64,000 nucleotides of DNA from CALKJU01 sp035326425. GTDB lineage: Bacteria > Pseudomonadota > Alphaproteobacteria > Geminicoccales > Geminicoccaceae. Positions within the stretch are counted from its first letter, which is position 1; each line of letters opens with the position of its first letter. Where the stretch lies: NCBI GenBank assembly GCA_035326425.1, contig DAOLFG010000010.1:1-64000 (forward strand), read 5' to 3'. The notes beneath the pieces are model-generated. The model saw only the letters and a program-made list of their open reading frames with translations. It did not search any database and was not told the origin of the DNA. Positions 50,273 to 57,135 of this stretch are shown one piece after another. The translations under genes and the position numbers were made by a program.

Positions 50273-51894
50273 GTCCCGGCCTTCCCGTCCTCGATGAACT
50301 GCCGGCGCAGCGCCGCGCGCAGCTCCTTGCGGCTGATCTTGCCGACGGCGGTGGTCTCGAAGGCGTCCACGAGCACGATCTGGTCCGGCACCTTGAAGTC
50401 GGCGAGCCCGCGGCCGCGCACGAAGGCCTTGAGTGCGGCACCCTTGGGCTTCTCGCCGGCCGGCACCACGAAGGCGCAGGTGCGCTCGCCGAGATAGGGG
50501 TCAGGCAGCGACACCACGGCGGCGTCGAACACCTGCGGATGGGCCAGGAGATGATCCTCGATCTCCTCGGCCGAGATCTTCTCGCCGGCGCGGTTGATGT
50601 GGTCGGTGGCCCTGCCCTGCACCACGAGGTAGCCGCCCGGCAGCCGCTTCACCACGTCGCCGGTGCGGTAGTAGCCGTCCTCGGTGAAGGAGCGGGCATT
50701 GGCGCCGGCATCGTCGTGGTAGGCGCGGATGGTATAGGGGCCGCGGGTCAAGAGGTTGCCGGGCTCGCCCTCGGCCACCGGCCGGCCGGCATCGTCCAGC
50801 ACCAGCACCTCGTCGTCGGGGCTGATCGGCCGGCCCTGGGTGTTGACGATGATGTCCTCGGGATCGTCGAGGCGGGTGTAGTTCACCAGCCCCTCGGCCA
50901 TGCCGAACACCTGCTGCAGCGTGCAACCGAGGGTCGGCCGCACGCGCTGCGCCGCCTCGGGCAGGAACTTGGCGCCACCGACCTGCAGCACCCGCAGGCT
51001 GGAGAGGTCGTGCTTCGTCGTGGATGCCGCCTGCAGCCACAGCAGCGCAAGCGGCGGCACCAGGCCGGTGATGGTGACGCGCTCGCGGGCGATCAGCGGG
51101 AAGGCGACCTCGGGACTGGGCGACGGGCTCATCACCACGCGCGATCCGGCCGAGAGCGCGCCGAACACGCCGGGCGAGCTCATCGGGAAGTTGTGTGCCA
51201 CCGGCAGTGCGGCGAGGTAGACGCTGTCCGGGCCGAGCCCGCAGATCCCGGCACTCGCCTCGAAGCTGTAGATGTAGTCGTCGTGCGTGCGCGGGATCAG
51301 CTTCGACAGGCCGGTGCTGCCGCCCGAGATCTGCAGGAAGGCGACCTCGGAGGGCGAGGCGTCGTCCGGCAGGGCGGCGGCCGCGGGCAGGTCCGCCAGC
51401 GCGGTGAACGGGCCGGCGTCGCCCACGACGACGACCTGCCCGACCGCCGGCACCTCGGCGCAGAGCTTGTCGGCGAGCCCGCGATAGTCGAAGCCGTCGT
51501 GCCGCTCGGCGATGACGTAGCCGCGCGCTTCGGCCTTGCGGGCGAAGTGCGCCACCTCGACGATGCGGTGGGCCGGCAGCGCATAGACCGGGACCAGCCG
51601 GGCACGGAACAGGCCGAACACCACCGAGAGGAACTCGGGGATGTTCGGCAGCTGCACCACCACCCGGTCGCCAGACCGCAAGCCTAGCGCCAGGAGGCCG
51701 CCGGCGATGCGCTCGGCGCGCTCCAGCAGCTCGGCATAGCTCCAGCGCGCCGCACCGCCGACCACGGCGATCCGCTCGGGATGCGCGGCGGCACGGGCGC
51801 GCAGCAGGCCCGAGAAGGTCTCGCCGCGCCAATGGCCGGCGGCGCGATAGCGGGCGACGAACGCCTCCGGCCAGGCCTGCCGCAGCGGAATCAC
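50269..51894 (-). CDS. entE: 2,3-dihydroxybenzoate-AMP ligase
   Basis: A 541-residue stand-alone adenylating enzyme. Its P-loop segment FLQISGGSTGLSKLIPRTHDDYIYS is the EntE/DhbE version. It also has LPVAHNFPMSSPG, VFGMAEGLVNYTRLDD, YYRTGDVVKRLPGGYLVVQGRATDHINRAGEKI and the catalytic Lys in TTAVGKISRKELR. It activates 2,3-dihydroxybenzoate and loads the aryl carrier protein. It starts with GTG at 51894, overlapping the entC stop. Confidence 0.95.
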   Translation of the reverse strand: MIPLRQAWPEAFVARYRAAGHWRGETFSGLLRARAAAHPERIAVVGGAARWSYAELLERAERIAGGLLALGLRSGDRVVVQLPNIPEFLSVVFGLFRARLVPVYALPAHRIVEVAHFARKAEARGYVIAERHDGFDYRGLADKLCAEVPAVGQVVVVGDAGPFTALADLPAAAALPDDASPSEVAFLQISGGSTGLSKLIPRTHDDYIYSFEASAGICGLGPDSVYLAALPVAHNFPMSSPGVFGALSAGSRVVMSPSPSPEVAFPLIARERVTITGLVPPLALLWLQAASTTKHDLSSLRVLQVGGAKFLPEAAQRVRPTLGCTLQQVFGMAEGLVNYTRLDDPEDIIVNTQGRPISPDDEVLVLDDAGRPVAEGEPGNLLTRGPYTIRAYHDDAGANARSFTEDGYYRTGDVVKRLPGGYLVVQGRATDHINRAGEKISAEEIEDHLLAHPQVFDAAVVSLPDPYLGERTCAFVVPAGEKPKGAALKAFVRGRGLADFKVPDQIVLVDAFETTAVGKISRKELRAALRRQFIEDGKAGT

Positions 51895-53081
51895 GATGCC
51901 GCCTCGACGGCGCGCTCGTCGATGCCCAGCGCCGCCAGCAGGGCGCCGAACTTGGCGCCGGTCTCGTCGGCCTCGGCCGCCGGATCCGAGCCCGGCACGA
52001 TGCCGGCACCGGCATAGAGCCGCGCGGTGGCGCCGGCCACCTCGGCGCAGCGTATGGCGACCTGCCAGCGGCCGTCGCCATTGGCGTCGCACCAGCCGAC
52101 AGCACCGCCGTAGAAGTCGCGGTCGAGGGGCTCCAGCCGCTCGATCGCCCGGTAGGCGGCGTCGCGCGGCGTGCCGCACACCGCCGGGGTGGGATGCAGG
52201 CGAGCGACGATCTCGATCGACGGCACTCCCGGATCCTTCAGCTCGCCCTCGATGCGGGTGCCGAGGTGCCACATGCTGCGCGTCGAGACGAGCCCCGCAC
52301 CGTCCGGGGCGCCCAGCTCGCGGCAGTAGGGCGAGAGATGGTCGAGCACGGCCTCCACCACCTCGGCGTGCTCCCGCCGGTCCTTGTCGGAGCCCAGCAG
52401 CGCCTCGCCGGCCGCCCGGTCGGCCGAGGCATCGGCCCTGCGCCGCGCCGAGCCGGCGAGCGGATGGGAGACGATGCGCCCGCCGCTCTTGCTCAGCAGC
52501 AGCTCGGGCGAGGCGCCGATCAGGGCCCGCGCCGGCGCATCGTGCCGCGGCGGCAGCGGCACGCAGAACGCCGTGACGCTCTCGTCCCGGGCCAGCGCCG
52601 CCAGCAGCGCCCGCCCGTCGATCACGACGTCGGATTCGATGCGCAAGGTGCGGGCGAGCACGACCTTGCGCAGCGCCGGCGCGGAACCGGACATCAGCGC
52701 CAGGGCCCGCGCCACCGCCGCCCGATAGACCTCGACGCCGGGATCGAGCCGGACCGACCAGCGCCGCACCTGCGGGCCGATCCGGTGGAGGAGGGATCCC
52801 TCGGGCTCGCCCTGCCGCTCCGGCTGGTAGAGATGGGCCGGCCTCGCGCGATCGAACGGCAGCGCGCCCACCAGGATGCGCGGCCCGCCGGGCTCGCCGG
52901 CGAAGAAGTCGGCGACCCGCGACGGCAGGGTCGCCGGATCGCCCTCCGACAGCAGCCGCCGGCAGCCCTGCGCCGTCACGCCGCCCGCACCCGTGCCGAG
53001 CGCGAACGGCAGCTCGGGCGCGAAGCCCGTCCCGGCATCGGGCGAGCGCATGGCCGCGGCGCGGCTCGCTCGGCTCGACAT
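51891..53081 (-). CDS. entC: Isochorismate synthase
   Basis: A 396-residue chorismate-binding enzyme that converts chorismate to isochorismate. Conserved pieces include KVVLARTLRIESD, FCVPLPPRHDAPARALIGASPELLLSKSGGRIVSHPLAGSARR, HLGTRIEGELKDPGVPSIEIVARLHPTPAVCGTPRDAAYRAI and RLYAGAGIVPGSDPAAEADET, with the catalytic Lys and Glu in the usual places. The start is either 53081 or the Met codon at 53051. It is the first biosynthetic gene, 16 bases after the YncE-like gene. Confidence 0.94.
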   Translation of the reverse strand: MSSRASRAAAMRSPDAGTGFAPELPFALGTGAGGVTAQGCRRLLSEGDPATLPSRVADFFAGEPGGPRILVGALPFDRARPAHLYQPERQGEPEGSLLHRIGPQVRRWSVRLDPGVEVYRAAVARALALMSGSAPALRKVVLARTLRIESDVVIDGRALLAALARDESVTAFCVPLPPRHDAPARALIGASPELLLSKSGGRIVSHPLAGSARRRADASADRAAGEALLGSDKDRREHAEVVEAVLDHLSPYCRELGAPDGAGLVSTRSMWHLGTRIEGELKDPGVPSIEIVARLHPTPAVCGTPRDAAYRAIERLEPLDRDFYGGAVGWCDANGDGRWQVAIRCAEVAGATARLYAGAGIVPGSDPAAEADETGAKFGALLAALGIDERAVEAAS

Positions 53082-53097
53082 GGCTCCGTTCGGAACC

Positions 53098-54186
53098 TCA
53101 GGGCGTCACGATGGTGACGGTGTCGCCGTTCGGGTCGACCATGACCGGTGGACGCGGCGGCGGCGAGCCGGCGGCCTGGGCCGGCGCACCCTCCGGGCGC
53201 GGCGGACGCGGCACCGACTTGACCTTGTTGGTGACGTAGACCGTGCCGGTGGCCTCGTCGATCGCCACCGTGTTCGGCATCGAGCCGGTGACGACGTTGG
53301 CGACGACCTTCAGCTCCTTGGCGTCGACCAGCGAGACGAAGCCGCCGCGCCGGTTGGCGACATAGACGATGCCACGCTCGGGATCGAAACTGACGCCGAG
53401 CGCGCCCTCGCCGGTCGGGATGCTCTCCAGCACCGCACCGTCCTCGGCGCTCAGCACGGTGAGCGTGCCCGAGCCCTGGTTGGCGACGAACAGCCGGTCG
53501 CCCTCGGCGTCGTAGGCGACGTTGACCGGGCTCTCGCCGCCGGCCGGGAAGGACCGCTTCACCTTCGGGCCGGCGAGGTCGATCTCGTACAGCTCGTTGG
53601 CCTGCATCGCCGTGACGAACAGGCGCTGGCTCTTCGCATCCAGCGCCATGCCGGTGACGCCGCCCTTGAGGCCGCCGATGGTGCCGGCCAGCGTGTTGGT
53701 GGCACCGTCGATGATCCATACCTCGCCCGGCTCGTCGCCGCGGGTGAACGCCGTCACGTAGATGCGGTTGGCGTCCTCGTCGACCACCGCCTCGCGCAGA
53801 TGGGCATCCTCGCCATGCTTGATGGTGGCGACGACCTTGCCGCTGGCGAGGTCGATCGCCGCCACCGTGCCGGTGCGAGTCTGGGTGGTATAGAGCGTCC
53901 TGGTCTTGTCGTTGAGGCCGAGGCCGTAGCCGGCCTCCTTGCCGAGCTGGATGGTCTCCTTGACGTCGAGCGTCGTGGGATCGAGGCCGAGGATGGCGCC
54001 GTTGTCCTCGCCGCGGCTGCCGGCCGCCGCCACGTAGACCCGGCCCAGCGCCTCGCTCACCACCACCTCGTAGAGGCCGGTGCCGGGGCTGCTCGACTTG
54101 AGCACGGCGGGCTCGGCCAGCGCGGTGCCGGCACAGAGCACCGCCGTCAAGGCCAGGATCGGTCGGACGAAGGCACGGAACGGCAT
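53098..54186 (-). CDS. YncE-like periplasmic beta-propeller protein
   Basis: A 362-residue protein with a signal peptide (FRAFVRPILALTAVLCAGTALA) and repeated YVTN-type blades: GLYEVVVSEALGRVYVAAAGS, KTRTLYTTQTRTGTVAAIDLASGKVVATI, NRIYVTAFTRG, DRLFVANQGSGTLTVLSAEDG, GIVYVANRRGGFVSLVD and GTVYVTNKVKSV. The last blade is interrupted by a Pro-rich stretch (PRPPRPEG to SPPPRPP). E. coli yncE is iron-regulated, and propellers of this kind occur near siderophore genes, but their role is not settled. GGAGAAAAA precedes the ATG. Confidence 0.85.
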   Translation of the reverse strand: MPFRAFVRPILALTAVLCAGTALAEPAVLKSSSPGTGLYEVVVSEALGRVYVAAAGSRGEDNGAILGLDPTTLDVKETIQLGKEAGYGLGLNDKTRTLYTTQTRTGTVAAIDLASGKVVATIKHGEDAHLREAVVDEDANRIYVTAFTRGDEPGEVWIIDGATNTLAGTIGGLKGGVTGMALDAKSQRLFVTAMQANELYEIDLAGPKVKRSFPAGGESPVNVAYDAEGDRLFVANQGSGTLTVLSAEDGAVLESIPTGEGALGVSFDPERGIVYVANRRGGFVSLVDAKELKVVANVVTGSMPNTVAIDEATGTVYVTNKVKSVPRPPRPEGAPAQAAGSPPPRPPVMVDPNGDTVTIVTP

Positions 54187-54239
54187 GGTTTTTCTCCGTC
54201 TGGTCACATGGGGCGCCGAGGCGTCGGGCGCCGGCAAGG

Positions 54240-55370
54240 TCAGTCGAGGTCGATCCAGTTGGGCCCACCCAGCGGGACGGCGAGGAAACGGTCGTCGATG
54301 AGCCGGCGGGTGGCGTCCGGGTCGAGCGAGGCGAACAGCTCGGGATGGATCCACCTGGCCAGGATCTCGACGGTGACGATGTCGAGCGGCGAGTTGAGCA
54401 GCTGGTGCGACAGCCCGTGGGCACGGCCGTCGCGCACGGCGGCGAGGCCCGGGAAGCCCGGCCGCGCGATCACGCCCTCCAGGGTCTCGCGGGCGCGGGC
54501 CTCGCTGTACTGCGGGCCGACCAGCAGGCCGGCGGTGCCCTCCATGTGGCTGCCGCCGGTGGCGATGTAGACGGCCGGGTTCTGCGCCAGCACGAACTCG
54601 AGGCCGAGCTTGCCGAACGGGCCCGGGATCACCGCCTCGCCGATGTTGCGGCCGCCGACGAAGTCGATGATCTCGCCGACATTGCCGCGACCGGGCGAGT
54701 TGCAGCAGTCGGCCGTCATCGCGGCGTGCGGCTCGAGGAACACGGCTGGCCGGTCGGCGTCGCCGAGCGTCGCCACCCGGGCGGCGACGGCATCGAGGCG
54801 GGCCCTGCGGAAGGCCAGGAACGCGTCCGCCTGCGCCTCGCGGCCGATGGCGGCGGCCAGCAGCCTCAGGCTCGGCTCGACGTTGGCGAGCGGGTGGATG
54901 AGGAAGTCGATGATGGCGACCGGGATTCCGGCCGACTCGATCTTGGCGCGCTCCTCGGGCGAAGGCTGGGCACCCAGCGAGAACAGCGCGAGGTCGGGGC
55001 GGGCGGCAACCACCTGCTCGACCGACAGCGTGCCGGCCGAGCTCGCCACCTCGGCCAGCCCCTCGATCGCCGGGAACTTCGCCCGGTAGGCCTCCCAGGT
55101 GGCCTTGCCGATGCGGTTGATGTCGCGCGGCCAGGCGGCGAGCACGCTCACCGGGTCGGGGTGGATCAGCGCCAGCGCCACCAGGAAGCGGCCGTCGTCG
55201 ATCAGCAGCCGCTGTGCCGGCGCGCCCAGCTCGACCTGCCGGCCGGTGACGTCGGTCAGCGTCGCCGCCGACGACACCGCCGGGCAGACGGCCAGCACCC
55301 ACGCCACGCACAGCGCGAGCCGGCGGACGAGGGCGCCTGCACGCGAGCGACCTGCTGTAAGAAGCTGCAT
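54240..55370 (-). CDS. Periplasmic siderophore-binding protein of an ABC importer
   Basis: A 376-residue FepB-fold receptor. It has a signal peptide (LVRRLALCVAWVLAVCPAVSSA), then ATLTDVTGRQVELGAPAQRLLIDDGRFLVALALIHP and KIESAGIPVAIIDFLIHPLANVEPSLRLL. A vicinal Cys pair lies at residues 222-223 (TADCCNSPGRGNVGEII), equivalent to the pair in the receptor at 2872. It is the first gene of the leftward siderophore operon and probably serves the permease at 42823. AAGGA upstream lies within a short inverted repeat (55371-55389), 14 bases from the ATG. Confidence 0.9.
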   Translation of the reverse strand: MQLLTAGRSRAGALVRRLALCVAWVLAVCPAVSSAATLTDVTGRQVELGAPAQRLLIDDGRFLVALALIHPDPVSVLAAWPRDINRIGKATWEAYRAKFPAIEGLAEVASSAGTLSVEQVVAARPDLALFSLGAQPSPEERAKIESAGIPVAIIDFLIHPLANVEPSLRLLAAAIGREAQADAFLAFRRARLDAVAARVATLGDADRPAVFLEPHAAMTADCCNSPGRGNVGEIIDFVGGRNIGEAVIPGPFGKLGLEFVLAQNPAVYIATGGSHMEGTAGLLVGPQYSEARARETLEGVIARPGFPGLAAVRDGRAHGLSHQLLNSPLDIVTVEILARWIHPELFASLDPDATRRLIDDRFLAVPLGGPNWIDLD

Positions 55371-55443
55371 AAGGAAGACAATTTTCCTTGCGACGACCCG
55401 CGCCGCAATCTCGTTTTCTCACGCGATCATGTCAACTCGATCT

Positions 55444-55460
55444 CTGTAACACACTGTAAC
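55444..55460 (-). promoter_or_regulatory. Helical-turn direct repeat upstream of the siderophore operon
   Basis: CTGTAAC occurs at 55444-55450 and 55454-55460 on the plus strand, an exact 10-base period. It sits in the 201-base AT-rich gap between the binding-protein gene and the siderophore-reductase stop, 74-90 bases before the operon's first start codon. Tandem same-face repeats are typical of activator sites such as those of AraC-type regulators. No regulator gene is adjacent. The gap also holds AT-rich words (TTATAAT, TCTAG) but no confident Fur/RirA/Irr site. Confidence 0.4.
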
Positions 55461-55571
55461 TTATACGAGTGATCGAATATTATAACCAATCTAATTCTAG
55501 TAGATCCCGCATCGCGAGTTCTGTGACTTGTACTTTGCCGGAGCTGAACGACGGGGAGGCGCTCGCCGGCC

Positions 55572-56336
55572 TCACTCCATCAGCTTGTCGTGGGCGTCGG
55601 CCACGCCCTTGCGCCAGTAGCCGGCGGCCTTCGTCCAGGCCATCGGATGGCCGCGCGAGCCCACGAGCTCGTCGCGCACCGCACGGGCGACGCGGGCTTC
55701 GGCGGCGATCCAGACGAAGCCGTCGCCCGCGGGCAGCGCGATGCCGCGCAGGGCCGCCAGCAGCGGCGCCGGGTCGTCGGCGCGATCGAGCGGCCGGTGG
55801 ACCCAGATCGCCTCGTGCCGGGCCCTGGTCGCGAAGGCCTGCTGCTCGCGCTCGTCGGTGACGGCGACGACGCTGACGACGGCCGTGCCCTCGGGCAGCT
55901 CCTCGATGCGCCGGCCGATCGCCGGCAGGGCGGTCTCGTCGCCGACCAGCAGCCACCAGTCGAAGGTCGGCGACACCACGGCCGAGCCGCGCGGGCCGCC
56001 GATCTCCAGCACCTCGCCCGGTGCGGCGTCGATCGCCCATTGCGTGGCCGGGCCGGCGTCGTGGACGGCGAAGTCGATCGCCAGCGTGCGGGCCGCCGGG
56101 TCGAAATGCCGCGGGGTGTAGTCCCGCCGCTCGGGCTCGCCGCCGGTCTCGATGGACAGCTTGACGTGGTCGTCGGGCGCGAGGCTGACGAAGTCGGCGA
56201 GATCCTCGCCCTCGAGCAGGATGCGGATCATGCCGGGCGTGATCCGGGTCTTCTGCTTGACGGTCAGGCGCCGCCACCGGATCTCGTGGCGATGGCGGGT
56301 GATGCGGTGCCCGGTGGGCGTCTCGGTCGTGGCCAT
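55572..56336 (-). CDS. Siderophore-interacting protein (FAD-dependent ferric-siderophore reductase)
   Basis: A 254-residue SIP-family flavoprotein. The FAD motif is ERRDYTPRHFDPAARTLAIDF, followed by GPATQWAIDAAPGEVLEIGGPRGSAVV and WWLLVGDETALPAIGRRIEELPEG. The C-terminus is WKAAGYWRKG-like (AWTKAAGYWRKGVADAHDKL). Such cytoplasmic reductases (ViuB/YqjH type) reduce Fe(III) bound to catecholates. The ATG at 56336 was chosen because the family begins there and the upstream methyltransferase stop is 4 bases away. Confidence 0.92.
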   Translation of the reverse strand: MATTETPTGHRITRHRHEIRWRRLTVKQKTRITPGMIRILLEGEDLADFVSLAPDDHVKLSIETGGEPERRDYTPRHFDPAARTLAIDFAVHDAGPATQWAIDAAPGEVLEIGGPRGSAVVSPTFDWWLLVGDETALPAIGRRIEELPEGTAVVSVVAVTDEREQQAFATRARHEAIWVHRPLDRADDPAPLLAALRGIALPAGDGFVWIAAEARVARAVRDELVGSRGHPMAWTKAAGYWRKGVADAHDKLME

Positions 56337-56340
56337 GGTC

Positions 56341-56958
56341 TCAGTCCGGCTGGAAACGGCTGACCTCGATGCCCGAGCCCACGGGCAGCAGCACGCTGGT
56401 GATGCCGGGCTTGGCGCGGACGGCGCGGCCATAGGCCTTCACGTCCTCGTTGCCGGGCCTCAGCATGTTGTCGGCGACGACGATCGCGCCCGGAGCGAGC
56501 TTGGGATGGAACGCCTCGAGGCAGGGCAGGTAGAGGTCCTTCCACAGGTCGACCAGCACGAAGTCGACCCTGCCCGGCAGCTCGCCGATCATCCGCACCG
56601 CATCGCCGACCCTGAAGTCGATGTGCTCGGCGAGGCCGGCCTCGACCGCCATCTCGCGCGCGAAGGCCGACTTGTAGCCGTGCAGCTCCATGGTGATCAG
56701 CCGGCCGCCGCTCGCCCGCGCGGCCTCGGCGAGCCAGATGCCGGAATAGCCGAACGAGGTGCCGAGCTCGAGGATGGTCGGCGCCTCCAGGCTGCGGGCC
56801 AGGATGTTGAGCAGCCGGCCGGTGTCAGGCCCGACCGCCCGCATCCGCTGGTCCTGGCCGCCGTCGCGGCCGCCCGGCGGCTCGTCGCGCGGCTGGCTCC
56901 GTTCCTGCCGCATCCGCTCGTGATAGGCGTCGAGCACCGCCGTGACGCGTTCGTCCAT
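56341..56958 (-). CDS. O-methyltransferase (catechol/caffeoyl-CoA type), linked to siderophore reductase
   Basis: A 205-residue SAM enzyme: motif I ILELGTSFGYSGIWLAEAARASGGRLITMELHGYKSAFAREMA, then IDFRVGDAVRMIGELPGRVDFVLVDLWKDLYLPCLEAFHPKLAPGAIVVADNMLRPG. The DLW...ADN pattern fits the catechol/caffeoyl-CoA O-methyltransferase group, which acts on neighbouring hydroxyls. The start at 56958 is preferred; an in-frame Met at 57042 lies beyond the operator array. It heads a two-gene operon with the siderophore reductase, so methylation of catecholates or their breakdown products is a fair guess but unproved. Confidence 0.83.
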   Translation of the reverse strand: MDERVTAVLDAYHERMRQERSQPRDEPPGGRDGGQDQRMRAVGPDTGRLLNILARSLEAPTILELGTSFGYSGIWLAEAARASGGRLITMELHGYKSAFAREMAVEAGLAEHIDFRVGDAVRMIGELPGRVDFVLVDLWKDLYLPCLEAFHPKLAPGAIVVADNMLRPGNEDVKAYGRAVRAKPGITSVLLPVGSGIEVSRFQPD

Positions 56959-56997
56959 AGGATGGATCCCGTTTGTTCCGTCACGGTCAGATAGATG

Positions 56998-57035
56998 TCG
57001 ATATATCGAAATACAAGATATATCTAGATATATCT
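56998..57035. promoter_or_regulatory. Three-copy GATATATC palindrome array (probable operator)
   Basis: TCGATATATCGA (56998-57009) is a perfect 12-base palindrome. AGATATATCT occurs twice back to back (57016-57025 and 57026-57035), each a perfect palindrome. The shared core GATATATC has centres 17 and 10 bases apart. The array lies 40-77 bases upstream of the methyltransferase start in very GC-rich surroundings. PadR-type iron-responsive repressors of siderophore reductases (E. coli YqjI controlling yqjH) are a known precedent for this context; no PadR gene is in the window. Confidence 0.7.
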
Positions 57036-57135
57036 GTTCCAAACAGCCGCCGGGCGCAGATCGGCGGTCGCCTCGTCGGGCACGTCCAGGCTGAACGGTC
57101 GCGGCCGTGCGGTCCTGGCGGGGCTGCCCGAACCC

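Noticed and set aside
55480..55571. Irr- or RirA-like iron box near TCTAG words before the siderophore operon
   Set aside because: The words are short and lack the full symmetric consensus; with the AT-rich background the match is not convincing.
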